Assembly: GCA_964455375.1 (NCBI GenBank)
Contig: CAYVXE010000047.1
Coordinates: forward strand, 1 to 29,964
Direction: 5' to 3'
Source: CAYVXE01 sp964455375
GTDB lineage: Bacteria > Zhuqueibacterota > Zhuqueibacteria > Oceanimicrobiales > Oceanimicrobiaceae
DNA: 29,964 nucleotides
Shown here: positions 16,957 through 25,045 of the stretch, one piece after another
How positions within the stretch are numbered: position 1 is the first letter of the stretch
Layout of the letters: each line of letters starts with the position of its first letter
Notes under the pieces: generated by a model
Seen by the model: only the letters and a program-made list of their open reading frames with translations
What the model was told of the DNA's origin: nothing
The model's database searches: none
Made by a program: the position numbers and the translations under genes

Positions 16957-17580
16957 TCACGCTATCGATTCACGGATGAGCGCCACCACTTTTCCCTGCA
17001 CCGACCACTCTTCCGTGGGATAAATATCGGGATATTTCGGGTTTTCCGGTTTCAGATAACGTTTGCGGCCGGTGGAAATAAACCGCTTCACTGTGGTTTC
17101 ATTGCCGATTAGCGCGACCACGATATCACCGTTGGTTGCCGAGTTGGTAGATTTGACGACGACGAGATCGTCGTTGAAAATACCGGCATTGATCATGCTG
17201 TCACCCTGCACCTTCAGAGCGAAATATTCGCCTTTGGCCGGCAGCAGATCTTTCGGAATACTGACGTAACGTTCGACATTTTCTTCCGCCAGTAACGGCG
17301 AACCAGCCGGTACCGACCCCACCAACGGCAAACTATTGACGTCCGGGCTGTCGAGAAATCCCATGGACTCCAGAATACGAATGCCGCGGGCCGCACCCCC
17401 TTCACGCTTGCCGATATAGCCTTTTTTTTCCAGGGCATTCAAATGTTTGAGCACCGCATTCTTCGACTGCACACCCAGCGCATCGGCAAGCTCCTGCAAC
17501 GTCGGCGGGTAGCCCACATCTTTGACTTTTTCGGCAATGAGCCGCAAAACATTCTTTTGTTTGTCAGTTAACGGTCGCAT
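16957..17580 (-). CDS. lexA: LexA repressor
   Basis: SOS repressor that self-cleaves when RecA filaments form. The 207-residue protein has an N-terminal winged helix (LTDKQKNVLRLIAEKV, PPTLQELADALGVQSKNAV). The Ala92-Gly93 cleavage site lies in SVPAGSP, with Ser128 in GDSMINAG and Lys165 in ETTVKRF as the catalytic pair. All key residues are present, so it should be autoproteolytic. ATG 17580 is preceded by AAAGGAAA with good spacing. The upstream 45 bases contain several GGTGA/TCACC elements likely to be its own operator. It heads the minus-strand series that ends with dinB. Confidence 0.97.
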   Translation of the reverse strand: MRPLTDKQKNVLRLIAEKVKDVGYPPTLQELADALGVQSKNAVLKHLNALEKKGYIGKREGGAARGIRILESMGFLDSPDVNSLPLVGSVPAGSPLLAEENVERYVSIPKDLLPAKGEYFALKVQGDSMINAGIFNDDLVVVKSTNSATNGDIVVALIGNETTVKRFISTGRKRYLKPENPKYPDIYPTEEWSVQGKVVALIRESIA

Positions 17581-17612
17581 AACGGTTTCCTTTCATTTTA
17601 TATGAAAAGACG

Positions 17613-17657
17613 CACCTTATGGTGAACTTAATGATAAGGTGATTTAATATTCACCAT
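17613..17657 (-). promoter_or_regulatory. lexA: Candidate LexA operator region
   Basis: Within 45 bases upstream of lexA there is GGTGA-N8-TCACC (17638-17655), CACC-N4-GGTG (17613-17624) and an 8-base inverted pair ATGGTGAA (17619-17626) / TTCACCAT (17650-17657). Autoregulation by LexA is the family norm. The motif differs from the proteobacterial CTGT-N8-ACAG and the Gram-positive GAAC-N4-GTTC. Binding is inferred from position and symmetry. Confidence 0.5.
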
Positions 17658-17798
17658 ATATTACAAAAGAAAACCTTGAAAGTCAAGAATTAAATGAATG
17701 AAAAGAAATTGGATTGTTTTAAAAGGCTATCGGCAGGGGATAACTTAGTGGGATTTATCGGCGATTTATTCTTTAACCATTGGAGTTTTAAAAGGCTG

Positions 17799-17826
17799 AG
17801 GGCGCTAAAACACAACAAAGCGCCCT
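17799..17826 (-). terminator. Probable terminator of the YfiM-like gene
   Basis: AGGGCGC (17799-17805) pairs with GCGCCCT (17820-17826) over a 14-base loop. Read on the minus strand it sits 18 bases after the YfiM-like stop codon and is followed by CAGCCTTTT. The T tract is short, so it is only moderately convincing. Confidence 0.5.
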
Positions 17827-17843
17827 TCAGGTCCTCCTCCTCG

Positions 17844-18482
17844 CTAAAAAAGATGAAAGCCAAGTCCGATATTTGGGCGGAACTCAAACCGGTTGGGGTC
17901 TTGCAGATTAATCATGGAAGCACCAAAGCGCAGAGTCGTGTTTCCATATAAACGAACATGAGAATCGAGGCCGACCCAGGTTCTTCCATGGTTAGTATAT
18001 TCAAGAAAGACGCCAAAAGATGTCCGCAAATAAGGCATTTCCGACGTCCTGAAAAACTGCAAACCAAACCCGAAATCCTCTGCACCGGCAATAACCGGCA
18101 TAACGGTAAAAGTAAATTGCGTGACATTTTGGAAAAGTAAAAAGGAAAGAATCCCCAGTTGATTAAACACGGAATCGTGGATGCCCCATCCTTCCCGGTA
18201 GCCGTCTTCCCACTCTTTTAGGAGCCCAACCGTACTTGCCAGTAAGCCGGCTTTTAGTTTAGCATGTTTAACCCGGCGCTTTTTTAAAATACGATAGAAA
18301 CCCACAGCCACGATACCACTGCCGGTAAAATGCTGCCAGTTGGAAAAATCGTACCGATCGTTTTTTACAAATTTAAATCCGCCTTGACGGGGATGTTTAA
18401 ATAAAAAATTTTGTGCGTTGGCATTTGCATTTATTAAAACGAAAAACAGAAAAGGCATCAAAAACCACTTAGATGTTCTCAT
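17844..18482 (-). CDS. Exported YfiM/DUF2279-like protein
   Basis: A 212-residue protein with a signal peptide (basic MRTSK, hydrophobic WFLMPFLFFVLI, then ANANAQ at about residue 24). The mature part contains YDFSNWQHFTGSG near 44, AKLKAGLLASTVGLLKEWED near 75 and HDSVFNQLG near 101, the pattern of the DUF2279/YfiM family of periplasmic or outer-membrane-associated proteins. The C-terminal half alternates polar and aromatic residues and ends GLGFHLF, suggesting beta strands. Function unknown. GAGGA five bases before ATG 18482 supports the start. It is divergent from ridA. Confidence 0.78.
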   Translation of the reverse strand: MRTSKWFLMPFLFFVLINANANAQNFLFKHPRQGGFKFVKNDRYDFSNWQHFTGSGIVAVGFYRILKKRRVKHAKLKAGLLASTVGLLKEWEDGYREGWGIHDSVFNQLGILSFLLFQNVTQFTFTVMPVIAGAEDFGFGLQFFRTSEMPYLRTSFGVFLEYTNHGRTWVGLDSHVRLYGNTTLRFGASMINLQDPNRFEFRPNIGLGFHLF

Positions 18483-18641
18483 GGATTCCTCAGAAAACTA
18501 ATGAATATGTTGTCGAAAGATTATCTGGTGCGAAAACAAAAAAAGGGACTTTGACAAACTGCCATCAAAATCCCTGAAGAATGCATTCCATGTCCGTAAG
18601 TTTAAATAATAATAGTTACAAATCTGCAATAATGGCGAATT

Positions 18642-18662
18642 ATCGGTAACATTTTTACCGAT
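18642..18662. repeat. Perfect hairpin in the ridA upstream region
   Basis: ATCGGTAA (18642-18649) and TTACCGAT (18655-18662) pair exactly over a 5-base loop. The 9-base word TGCAATAAT occurs on either side at 18625 and 18681. It lies in the 269-base divergent spacer between the YfiM-like gene and ridA and could be an operator. Nothing else is recognisable in this spacer. Confidence 0.4.
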
Positions 18663-18751
18663 CAAAACAAAAATAAAATTTGCAATAATCAAAAGATATC
18701 CTTATGTTTTGTAGCTATTTACTAACGATCAAACAGAGAGAAGAAAAACGA

Positions 18752-19135
18752 ATGAGTCGAAAAACCATTACGACGTCCAACGCACCACAGGCGATCGGTC
18801 CTTATTCACAGGCGATTCAATGCGGATCCCTTTTATTTGTATCCGGACAAATTGCTCTCGACCCGGAAACAGGGCAACTTGTTAATGGCGATGCCGCCTC
18901 ACAAACCCGGCAGATTATGGAAAATATCAAAGGCGTTGTTGAGGCAGCCGGGATGTCCTTAAAAAACATTGCTAAATGTACCATATACCTGAAAAATATA
19001 GGAGATTTTGCGGCCGTTAATGATATCTATGGTCGTTACTTCAACGAGGATCCACCTGCTCGTGCAACGGTAGAAGTTTCTGCATTACCCAAAAATGTAA
19101 CCGTCGAAATAGATGCGATTGCTTTTCAGGAATAA
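18752..19135 (+). CDS. ridA: RidA family enamine/imine deaminase
   Basis: Hydrolyses reactive enamine/imine intermediates such as 2-aminoacrylate that are released by PLP enzymes. The 127-residue protein is full length: NAPQAIGPYSQAI near 10, LLFVSGQIALDPETG near 27 and the substrate-binding Arg104 in PPARATVEVSALPKN, with VEIDAIAF at the end. The start is ATG 18752, where MSRKTITTSNAP matches the family. An in-frame upstream ATG at 18704 adds 16 unrelated residues. It is a single gene, divergent from the YfiM-like gene and followed by the mla operon after 143 bases. Confidence 0.95.
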   Translation: MSRKTITTSNAPQAIGPYSQAIQCGSLLFVSGQIALDPETGQLVNGDAASQTRQIMENIKGVVEAAGMSLKNIAKCTIYLKNIGDFAAVNDIYGRYFNEDPPARATVEVSALPKNVTVEIDAIAFQE

Positions 19136-19278
19136 AACAAACACACGAGGCTTCGGCGCTCCATTGTAAATTCAAATAAAGAATGTATTTTCTGTTGAGA
19201 TTTTCTAAAATAATGCGTATAGTCTTTGTTTAAAATATTGGGAACTTCTTTGCAAAAACAAAGTACATACAATCCGTC

Positions 19279-20064
19279 ATGATCATTGTATTTAAATATA
19301 TAGTCCGGCGAATCGGCAAGTTTTTCTATCACATTGGTTCGTTTGGCGAGTTGACATGGCAGACGTTTAAGTCACTGAGCGATTTTAAAACGTATAGTAG
19401 TTTAATCGGTGAACAATTGATGCGAATAGGCATCGAATCTATTCCCATCGTTATTTACATCGCAGCGTTTGCCGGAATGGTTACATCCATCCAGAGTTCT
19501 GAAAATTTTGACCAGTTTGTACCCGCTTACATGATTGGGTTTGTAGTGGAAAAAGGCGTTTTGCGCGAACTCGCCGCTGTTTTAACCTCACTGGTTCTGG
19601 CAGGCCGTGTGGGTGCCTCCATTGCGGCAGAAATTGGCACGATGAGAGTCACAGAGCAGATCGATGCATTGGAAACACTGGCCTTCAATCCGGTGTCATA
19701 TTTAATTGTACCAAGAGTTTTCGCCGGGATTTTGATGTTTCCGGTTCTTACTGTTTTTGCAGGATTTATTGGCGTCATCGCGGGGTGGTTAGCAGCCCTT
19801 ATGGTTATGGATGTCACCACATTTGAATTTTTCAAAGGAGCGAGAGCATTTGCCGACAACAAGGATTTTATTTTACCCATGGCAAAATCCCTGTTGTTCG
19901 GTTTCGCCATTACAATGGTTGCCTGTTATCAGGGATTCAATTCCAAGGGCGGAGCTGAAGGAGTCGGCAATTCCGCAACCAAGGCCGCCGTGGTATCGTG
20001 TTTACTGGTTTTATTTCTGGATTTTCTAATTGCGGCACTCGTACTTTTCAAATACAATTTTTAG
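19279..20064 (+). CDS. mlaE: MlaE-type permease (phospholipid/MCE ABC transporter)
   Basis: Inner-membrane permease of the MCE-type lipid transporter that moves phospholipids between the inner and outer membranes. The 261-residue protein has an N-terminal amphipathic region and several hydrophobic segments (about 50-70, 95-115, 145-175, 200-220, 238-258). It carries the family core VLRELAAVLTSLVLAGRVGASIAAEIGTMRVTEQIDAL. mlaF follows two bases after the stop and mlaD follows that, so the order E-F-D is a standard operon. The start is ATG 19279, with a weak ribosome site. Confidence 0.94.
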   Translation: MIIVFKYIVRRIGKFFYHIGSFGELTWQTFKSLSDFKTYSSLIGEQLMRIGIESIPIVIYIAAFAGMVTSIQSSENFDQFVPAYMIGFVVEKGVLRELAAVLTSLVLAGRVGASIAAEIGTMRVTEQIDALETLAFNPVSYLIVPRVFAGILMFPVLTVFAGFIGVIAGWLAALMVMDVTTFEFFKGARAFADNKDFILPMAKSLLFGFAITMVACYQGFNSKGGAEGVGNSATKAAVVSCLLVLFLDFLIAALVLFKYNF

Positions 20065-20066
20065 AT

Positions 20067-20819
20067 ATGATAGAAATTAAAAATTTATATAAAAGTTTTG
20101 AAGAAAATGAAGTGCTCCGCGGCGTCAATTTAACCATCGGCAAAGGGCACACAACCGCAATTATCGGCAGTAGTGGCTCGGGGAAAAGCGTGCTGTTAAA
20201 GCATATCATGGGCCTTATGAAACCAGACGGAGGATGTGTTTTTCTACAAGGTATTTGCGTGACGGAACTAGCCTATCGTGAATTAAAATCTGTTCGTAAA
20301 AAAATGGCTATGGTATTCCAAGGGGCAGCTCTTTTTGATTCACTCAACATAGCAGAGAATGTTGGTATCGGCTTACAAAGACATTCAAGTATGAGTCCTT
20401 CCGATATTACAAAACGTGTCACAAAATGTTTAAATCAAGTAGGTTTATTCGGAATTGAAAAAAATTATCCAGCAGAACTGAGCGGTGGTATGCAAAAACG
20501 TGTTGCCATCGCCAGAGCGATTGCCATGGAGCCACAGATTTTACTTTATGACGAACCCACAACCGGACTCGACCCAATCCGGGCAAATTCCATTAACGAC
20601 TTAATCGTAAATTTACAAAACTCACTGGATGTCACCTCAATTGTTGTCACACACGACATGAATAGTGTCGCCCGGGTTGCAGACTTCGTAGCATTTCTAC
20701 ACAATGGGAAAATCCACTTTGAAGGAACCGTCGAAGAATTAGCTAATTCAAAAGACCGCGTGCTGAGTAATTTCGTATTAGGCATAGATGAAGTTGAAAA
20801 ATCAGAAGCCCCAATTTAG
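20067..20819 (+). CDS. mlaF: MlaF-type ABC transporter ATPase
   Basis: Cytosolic ATPase that powers MlaE. The 250-residue protein has Walker A GSSGSGKS (34-41), the signature LSGGMQ (138-143), Walker B ILLYDE (158-163) and the H-loop VVTHDMNSV. The Mla-type GMQKR after the signature and the FQGAALFDSLN Q-loop region are typical. I chose ATG 20067, just after the mlaE stop. The longer frame from 19998 lies inside mlaE and would add 23 unrelated residues. mlaD starts 12 bases later. Confidence 0.95.
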   Translation: MIEIKNLYKSFEENEVLRGVNLTIGKGHTTAIIGSSGSGKSVLLKHIMGLMKPDGGCVFLQGICVTELAYRELKSVRKKMAMVFQGAALFDSLNIAENVGIGLQRHSSMSPSDITKRVTKCLNQVGLFGIEKNYPAELSGGMQKRVAIARAIAMEPQILLYDEPTTGLDPIRANSINDLIVNLQNSLDVTSIVVTHDMNSVARVADFVAFLHNGKIHFEGTVEELANSKDRVLSNFVLGIDEVEKSEAPI

Positions 20820-20831
20820 GAGTTACGATAA

Positions 20832-21734
20832 ATGAAAAATATAAACAAAGAAATTATTTCAGGTATCGCTATTTTCATCTCTTTCATCATCTTTATTTTC
20901 GGCTTCCTGTATTTAAAAAACATCACGTTTAAAGCCAATTCCTATCGTGTTTATATGCATTTTCAGGATATTACTGGGTTGGAACCTGGAGATAAAATCA
21001 GTTTTTCAGGATTACAAATTGGCAAGGTCAAACATTTTGGCCTGCAAGGTTTGAATGTCATTGTTACCGCAGAATTGAATCCCGATTTCAAACTCCCGAG
21101 GGATTCGCGGGCTTATATAAAAAGTCTCGGTATGGTTGGTGAAAAATTTATAGACATCATTCCGGGCAACGCCACTGAATATCTCCATAACGGCGACCGC
21201 ATTGAAGGCACTATTGAAGGTGATTTGTCCGAGCTTGCCTATTCAGCTAAAGATATGATGAAACAAGTACAGGAATTGTTGGCTCAAATCCAATCTGTTT
21301 TAACAAATGTATTTGACGAAACAGCACAAAGTGATTTAAAAGAAAGTATTCAGCACTTACGGGAAATTTCAAACACTGTGAACCAAAATACAAACCACCT
21401 GGAAAACACCCTGGTCAATATTGAAAGCATGTCAAAAAATTTAAACGAGATGCTCCTGGAAAAACGTGACCAAATGGAATCATCCATTCAAAATTTCCAT
21501 GACGTCTCTACCCGGTTTGACGATTTAGCCTCGAGAGCAGACAAATCCCTTGCCAGCACACAGGCCATTTTGGCAAAACTTGAAAACCAGGAAGGAACCG
21601 TTGGAAAAGTTCTTTCCGATGACCAACTGTATGATGATGTCCGCAGTTTGACCACCGAACTTCAAACGCTGCTTCAAGACTTTAAACAACGTCCGCAAAA
21701 ATATGTCAACTTCGGATTTATTAAAATTTTTTAA
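20832..21734 (+). CDS. mlaD: MlaD-type MCE-domain lipid-binding protein
   Basis: Periplasmic lipid-binding subunit anchored in the inner membrane. Residues 8-28 form a transmembrane helix. Residues about 38-115 are the MCE domain (YRVYMHFQDITGLEPGDKIS, GLQIGKV, GEKFIDIIPG). Residues about 130-300 are a long helical coiled-coil region. This makes it longer (300) than Escherichia coli MlaD (183) and more like the FCB and plastid forms with an extended tail. AGGAG at 20817-20821 supports ATG 20832. Partner genes mlaB, mlaC and mlaA are not in the window. Confidence 0.93.
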   Translation: MKNINKEIISGIAIFISFIIFIFGFLYLKNITFKANSYRVYMHFQDITGLEPGDKISFSGLQIGKVKHFGLQGLNVIVTAELNPDFKLPRDSRAYIKSLGMVGEKFIDIIPGNATEYLHNGDRIEGTIEGDLSELAYSAKDMMKQVQELLAQIQSVLTNVFDETAQSDLKESIQHLREISNTVNQNTNHLENTLVNIESMSKNLNEMLLEKRDQMESSIQNFHDVSTRFDDLASRADKSLASTQAILAKLENQEGTVGKVLSDDQLYDDVRSLTTELQTLLQDFKQRPQKYVNFGFIKIF

Positions 21735-21742
21735 TAAGCACC

Positions 21743-22075
21743 ATGCTCCCCATCGATATACAAAAAACTAATGAGAGTACATTGTCCATCTCCTGGGACA
21801 ATGGACAAAAGTCTTTTTATAACTTAAAGGAATTGCGGAAAAATTGTCCCTGCGCAAGTTGTAATGCCTTAAGAAATCACCCCCTGCCCAAAAATCCATT
21901 ACGGGTTTTGTCAGAAAAGGAAGCCTTGCAGGAAAACCTGACTATTCTGGAAGCAGAAATCATTGGGAGGTATGCTGTGCAATTCAAATGGAGCGACAAC
22001 CACCATGAAGGCATCTACACCTTTGATTATCTTCTTGAATTGGCCGAACAAACAGTACCCTCAACCCATTCATAA
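21743..22075 (+). CDS. DUF971 / gamma-butyrobetaine-hydroxylase-like N-terminal domain protein
   Basis: A 110-residue stand-alone DUF971 domain: LSISWDNGQKSFYNLKELRKNCPCASC near 15-40, then EIIGRYAVQFKWSDNHHEGIYTFDYLL near 72-98. The three cysteines of CPCASC (with the conserved HxxGIYTF histidine) are the family's probable metal-binding site. Function of the free-standing form is unsettled; related domains are linked to Fe-S or carnitine enzymes. It starts 8 bases after mlaD and may be co-transcribed, a common arrangement in this kind of genome. Confidence 0.9.
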   Translation: MLPIDIQKTNESTLSISWDNGQKSFYNLKELRKNCPCASCNALRNHPLPKNPLRVLSEKEALQENLTILEAEIIGRYAVQFKWSDNHHEGIYTFDYLLELAEQTVPSTHS

Positions 22076-22155
22076 ATAATTTAGATAATTTTGCAACCTG
22101 AACAACAAATATAACGTAACTTTACTGTCATTAAATAAGCCACACTATTTCTGAT

Positions 22156-23073
22156 ATGCTCGCGTTAGAAACGATTCAACTTAGCAAAACATTCAACCAT
22201 GGGAAAATCGAGGCATTAATAGATGTTTCGTTTTCTGTAGACCAGGGGACCATTTTCGGCCTCCTTGGTCCGAACGGTGCCGGCAAAACAACGTTAATCA
22301 AAATTTTATTAGGCATTTTGTATCAAACATCCGGGTCGGCGTCTCTTCTGGGTAAACCTGTCAACACCATTGCCGTAAAAGAAAAGTTAGGTTATCTGCC
22401 GGAGAGCCATCGCTACCCCGAGTTTCTCAAAGGGTGCGAGGTGCTTGATTATTTCGCCAGACTTTCGGGCATGAACCTCGCTCAAATCAAACGTAACCAG
22501 GAAAAACTTTTGGAACTGGTAAACCTGAAAAAGTGGCAGGGCACCAAAATTAAAAAATACTCAAAGGGGATGTTGCAGCGTCTGGGCCTTGCACAAGCCA
22601 TGATAAACGATCCGGAAATATTATTTCTCGATGAACCCACCGATGGTGTAGACCCCATCGGCAGAAAAGAAATCCGCGATGTTCTTTTAAAGCTGAAAGA
22701 GAGAGGCAAAACCATTTTTGTCAACTCACACTTGTTGTCTGAAGTTGAAATGATCTGTGACGAAGTGGCCATTCTGGATAAAGGAAGGCTGATTCGAACC
22801 GGTACAGTCTCTGAACTCACAACACCGTCAAAAACGTATCGTTTCGAAACTTCAGAGATAAATGATGATGTAAAAAAGCATTTAAAAAAGTTCTCCTTAA
22901 AAGTCGAATTGCAAAACGGTTATGTACAGTTGACCATTGCCAATCAAAAGAAAATGAATGCGGTTATAGATTATTTGCGCGAACAAAATATCGACATTAA
23001 ATCCGTTGTCCCCCACAAACAAAGTTTAGAAGAAACCTTTATCGAAACCCTTAAGAAAGACGTTGTGGACTAA
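22156..23073 (+). CDS. ABC-2 type exporter ATPase
   Basis: A 305-residue ATPase of the ABC-2 (CcmA/NatA/DrrA-like) class. It has Walker A GPNGAGKTT (38-46), the signature YSKGMLQR (135-142), Walker B ILFLDEPT (155-162) and H-loop FVNSHLLSE. About 80 C-terminal residues follow (from TYRFETSEIN), as in DrrA-like proteins. The substrate cannot be told from sequence. The stop overlaps the next start by one base (TAATG), so the ATPase and permease are translationally coupled. The 80-base spacer after the DUF971 gene probably holds its promoter. Confidence 0.93.
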   Translation: MLALETIQLSKTFNHGKIEALIDVSFSVDQGTIFGLLGPNGAGKTTLIKILLGILYQTSGSASLLGKPVNTIAVKEKLGYLPESHRYPEFLKGCEVLDYFARLSGMNLAQIKRNQEKLLELVNLKKWQGTKIKKYSKGMLQRLGLAQAMINDPEILFLDEPTDGVDPIGRKEIRDVLLKLKERGKTIFVNSHLLSEVEMICDEVAILDKGRLIRTGTVSELTTPSKTYRFETSEINDDVKKHLKKFSLKVELQNGYVQLTIANQKKMNAVIDYLREQNIDIKSVVPHKQSLEETFIETLKKDVVD

Positions 23074-23903
23074 TGAAATCATTACGTAAAACCTGGGCAA
23101 TTATCCGTTACACGTTTCGCGAATCACTGGCCAAAAAAACGTTTGTGACATTCTTCGCACTATCGACGCTGGTGCATCTGTTTTTCATGTTTGCATTAAA
23201 TGTAGATGTCATAAACGGCGCCATGTCCATGGTAAAAATTATGGGACAGAACGTTAATCAACCGAACTTGCAAAAAATTCTGGTAACCATTCAGTCGGTT
23301 ATTGCCACAACTGTTTTTACAGGAGGAATCTTCCTTTCCATTTTCACCACAGCCGGTCTCATTCCATCCATGCTGGAAAAAGGTTATATTGAACTTTTGA
23401 TTTCAAAACCGTTATCGCGGACACAAATATTTTTGAGCCGTTACCTTGGCGCTTTGTCGATCATGGCGTTTAATGTCGTTTACCTGATTTTAGGCAGTTG
23501 GTTGATTCTATCCATAAAAACCGGTATCTGGTACACACCGTATTTGTATTCCATCCCCATGGTCATGGTTGCCTTTGCCATCATTTATGCAGTAATGGTA
23601 CTTGTGGGCGTTGCATCCAGGAGCACCGGCGTAACCATTATGGTTGCATTTGCCGTATTTTTTTTAGGTCAATTTCTCATCCAAAAGGATGCAATTTATG
23701 CGGTACTTTCCAGCAAAATCTATTACTATCTGCTTGAAGGCTTGTATCATTCATTGCCCAAAACTTTTGAAATCAGTAAAATGAATCTCGACCTGGTGAT
23801 GGGAAAACCTGTGGAAGGATGGGCTGCGCTGTGGACATCCTGCCTTTCCGGTACGGCGATGCTTTCATTAGCAACGATCATCTTCAATAAAAAAAATTTC
23901 TAA
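23073..23903 (+). CDS. ABC-2 type exporter permease
   Basis: A 276-residue membrane protein with six predicted helices: about 22-45, 75-95, 115-145, 160-185, 190-210 and 250-272. The architecture and the GYIELLISKPLSRTQIFLSRYLGAL segment (about 108-132) are typical of ABC-2 permeases of the NosY/DUF-type group. It partners the preceding ATPase. The next gene starts in another TAATG overlap. The cargo is unknown. Confidence 0.9.
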   Translation: MKSLRKTWAIIRYTFRESLAKKTFVTFFALSTLVHLFFMFALNVDVINGAMSMVKIMGQNVNQPNLQKILVTIQSVIATTVFTGGIFLSIFTTAGLIPSMLEKGYIELLISKPLSRTQIFLSRYLGALSIMAFNVVYLILGSWLILSIKTGIWYTPYLYSIPMVMVAFAIIYAVMVLVGVASRSTGVTIMVAFAVFFLGQFLIQKDAIYAVLSSKIYYYLLEGLYHSLPKTFEISKMNLDLVMGKPVEGWAALWTSCLSGTAMLSLATIIFNKKNF

Positions 23904-23920
23904 TGAACAGGAGGCTTGTA

Positions 23921-24842
23921 ATGCGAAATTTAAACTGTACGGCGATTACTTTATGTTTCATTTTTTTAGCAACTGCGTGTACCGCGGAAAACGGTTCAAA
24001 TGAAGTTCCAAAAGCAATTAAAAATTCAGAGGACTATTTATCATTGTTACCCGAAAACTCTGCAATGGTTTTTTATGCCAATTTCGATGCGTTGAAAAAA
24101 ACATCTATGGGCACGGAACTACAAAATGAGCTGGACAAGAAAGCAAACGAAAATGATAAAGACTATCTGGACTTCGTTACCAAAACCGGTTTAGATCCCA
24201 AAAAAGACATTTCCGAAATTTGGGTATCCGGTTTTCCGAATCATGACAAAGAAACGTTAGGCGGTGCAATTATTAAGGGACAATTTGATAAAAAGCGACT
24301 TCTTTCCTATATGGAAAAGGAAAAATCTGCCCCAATTGACAAAGAAACCTATGAGGGACAAAATATCTACCTCCCGGAAAAAGACGATACCGCCTTCACT
24401 TTTTATGGTAACAATATCCTTTTGATAGGAAAATCAGAGTGGATTAAAACCGTTATTCACCAGGCAAATAACGACGGGAAAAGCATCCGTGACANNNNNN
24501 NNNNNNNNNNNNNNNNNNNNNNNNNNNNNNNNNNNNNNNNNNNNNNNNNNNNNNNNNNNNNNNNNNNNNNNNNNNNNNNNNNNNNNNNNNNNNNTTTATA
24601 TTAATGGAAATTTCACGACTGCTGAAGAAGCCGGGTTGGTAGCGGATATGCTTAACGGATTTATCGCCATGGGTAAACTTATGGTTTCAGATGACCGGGA
24701 TGCCATTGATATGCTCAATGACATCGACGTCAAAACAGATGGTTCGAAATTAATTATCAGCACCAGTGTTGACAAAAGCTTTTTCGATAAAATAAAAGAG
24801 AAACAAAACAAATTTGCTAACCGACGGAGCAAAATGCTCTAA
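23921..24842 (+). CDS. Putative lipoprotein of unknown function, interrupted by an assembly gap
   Basis: The N terminus MRNLNCTAITLCFIFLATAC has the hydrophobic core and a lipobox-like ATAC with Cys20, so it is probably a lipoprotein. I chose ATG 23921 because AGGAGG (23909-23914) sits six bases before it. An ATG at 23903 overlaps the permease stop. The mature part (VFYANFDALKKTSMG, then GLDPKKDISEIWVSG and FTFYGNNILLIGKSEWI) recalls DUF3352-like repeat proteins, but I do not assign a family. A 100-N gap (24495-24594) interrupts it, and the two sides are in different frames as written. The flanks share no obvious overlap, so some sequence is missing. It is the third gene of the exporter operon. 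Confidence 0.72.
24495..24594. other. Assembly gap of unknown true length (100 N)
   Basis: Exactly 100 N. Unlike the first gap, I see no shared string on its two sides. The lipoprotein frame shifts across it, which is expected if 100 is only a placeholder. Confidence 0.9.
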
Positions 24843-24944
24843 ATGCAGCACCAATTCTCCAAAACTATTATTTTGCTGACCATTGGGCTCATTGTCTTTA
24901 CATTCGTCCTGCAAATTGCGATGGGGAAGTGTCCGGTGCCATAA
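24843..24944 (+). CDS. Small single-pass membrane protein (33 aa)
   Basis: ATG 24843 follows directly after the lipoprotein stop (TAAATG), so translation is probably coupled. The 33 residues, MQHQFSKTIILLTIGLIVFT then FVLQIAMGKCPVP, form one strong transmembrane helix (about 8-27) with a short Cys-containing tail. No known family is recognised. Coupling and composition are the only support. It could be a small subunit or regulator of the exporter encoded just upstream. Confidence 0.55.
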   Translation: MQHQFSKTIILLTIGLIVFTFVLQIAMGKCPVP

Positions 24945-25045
24945 CCTGCAATTCCATGGGTTGTCCCTAAAAATGATCTGGTCTACGCTTTCGGGGACAG
25001 CCTCGCATTATCTTCTCAACACTTTCACCTGTCGGCTATTCTTTT

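Noticed and set aside
17694..17951. Plus-strand 85-codon frame between lexA and the YfiM-like gene
   Set aside because: It overlaps the 3' end of the YfiM-like gene and a terminator-like hairpin, contains two copies of a 13-base repeat (GTTTTAAAAGGCT at 17716 and 17785), and has no ribosome site or recognisable protein pattern.
18498..18692. Minus-strand 64-codon frame in the ridA upstream spacer
   Set aside because: Low-complexity, AT-driven frame without ribosome site. It covers the hairpin and repeats that look regulatory.
24961..25000. Possible terminator between the exporter operon and the Tat gene (TGTCCC...GGGACA)
   Set aside because: Six-base arms over a 26-base loop and no T tract. 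Too weak to list.
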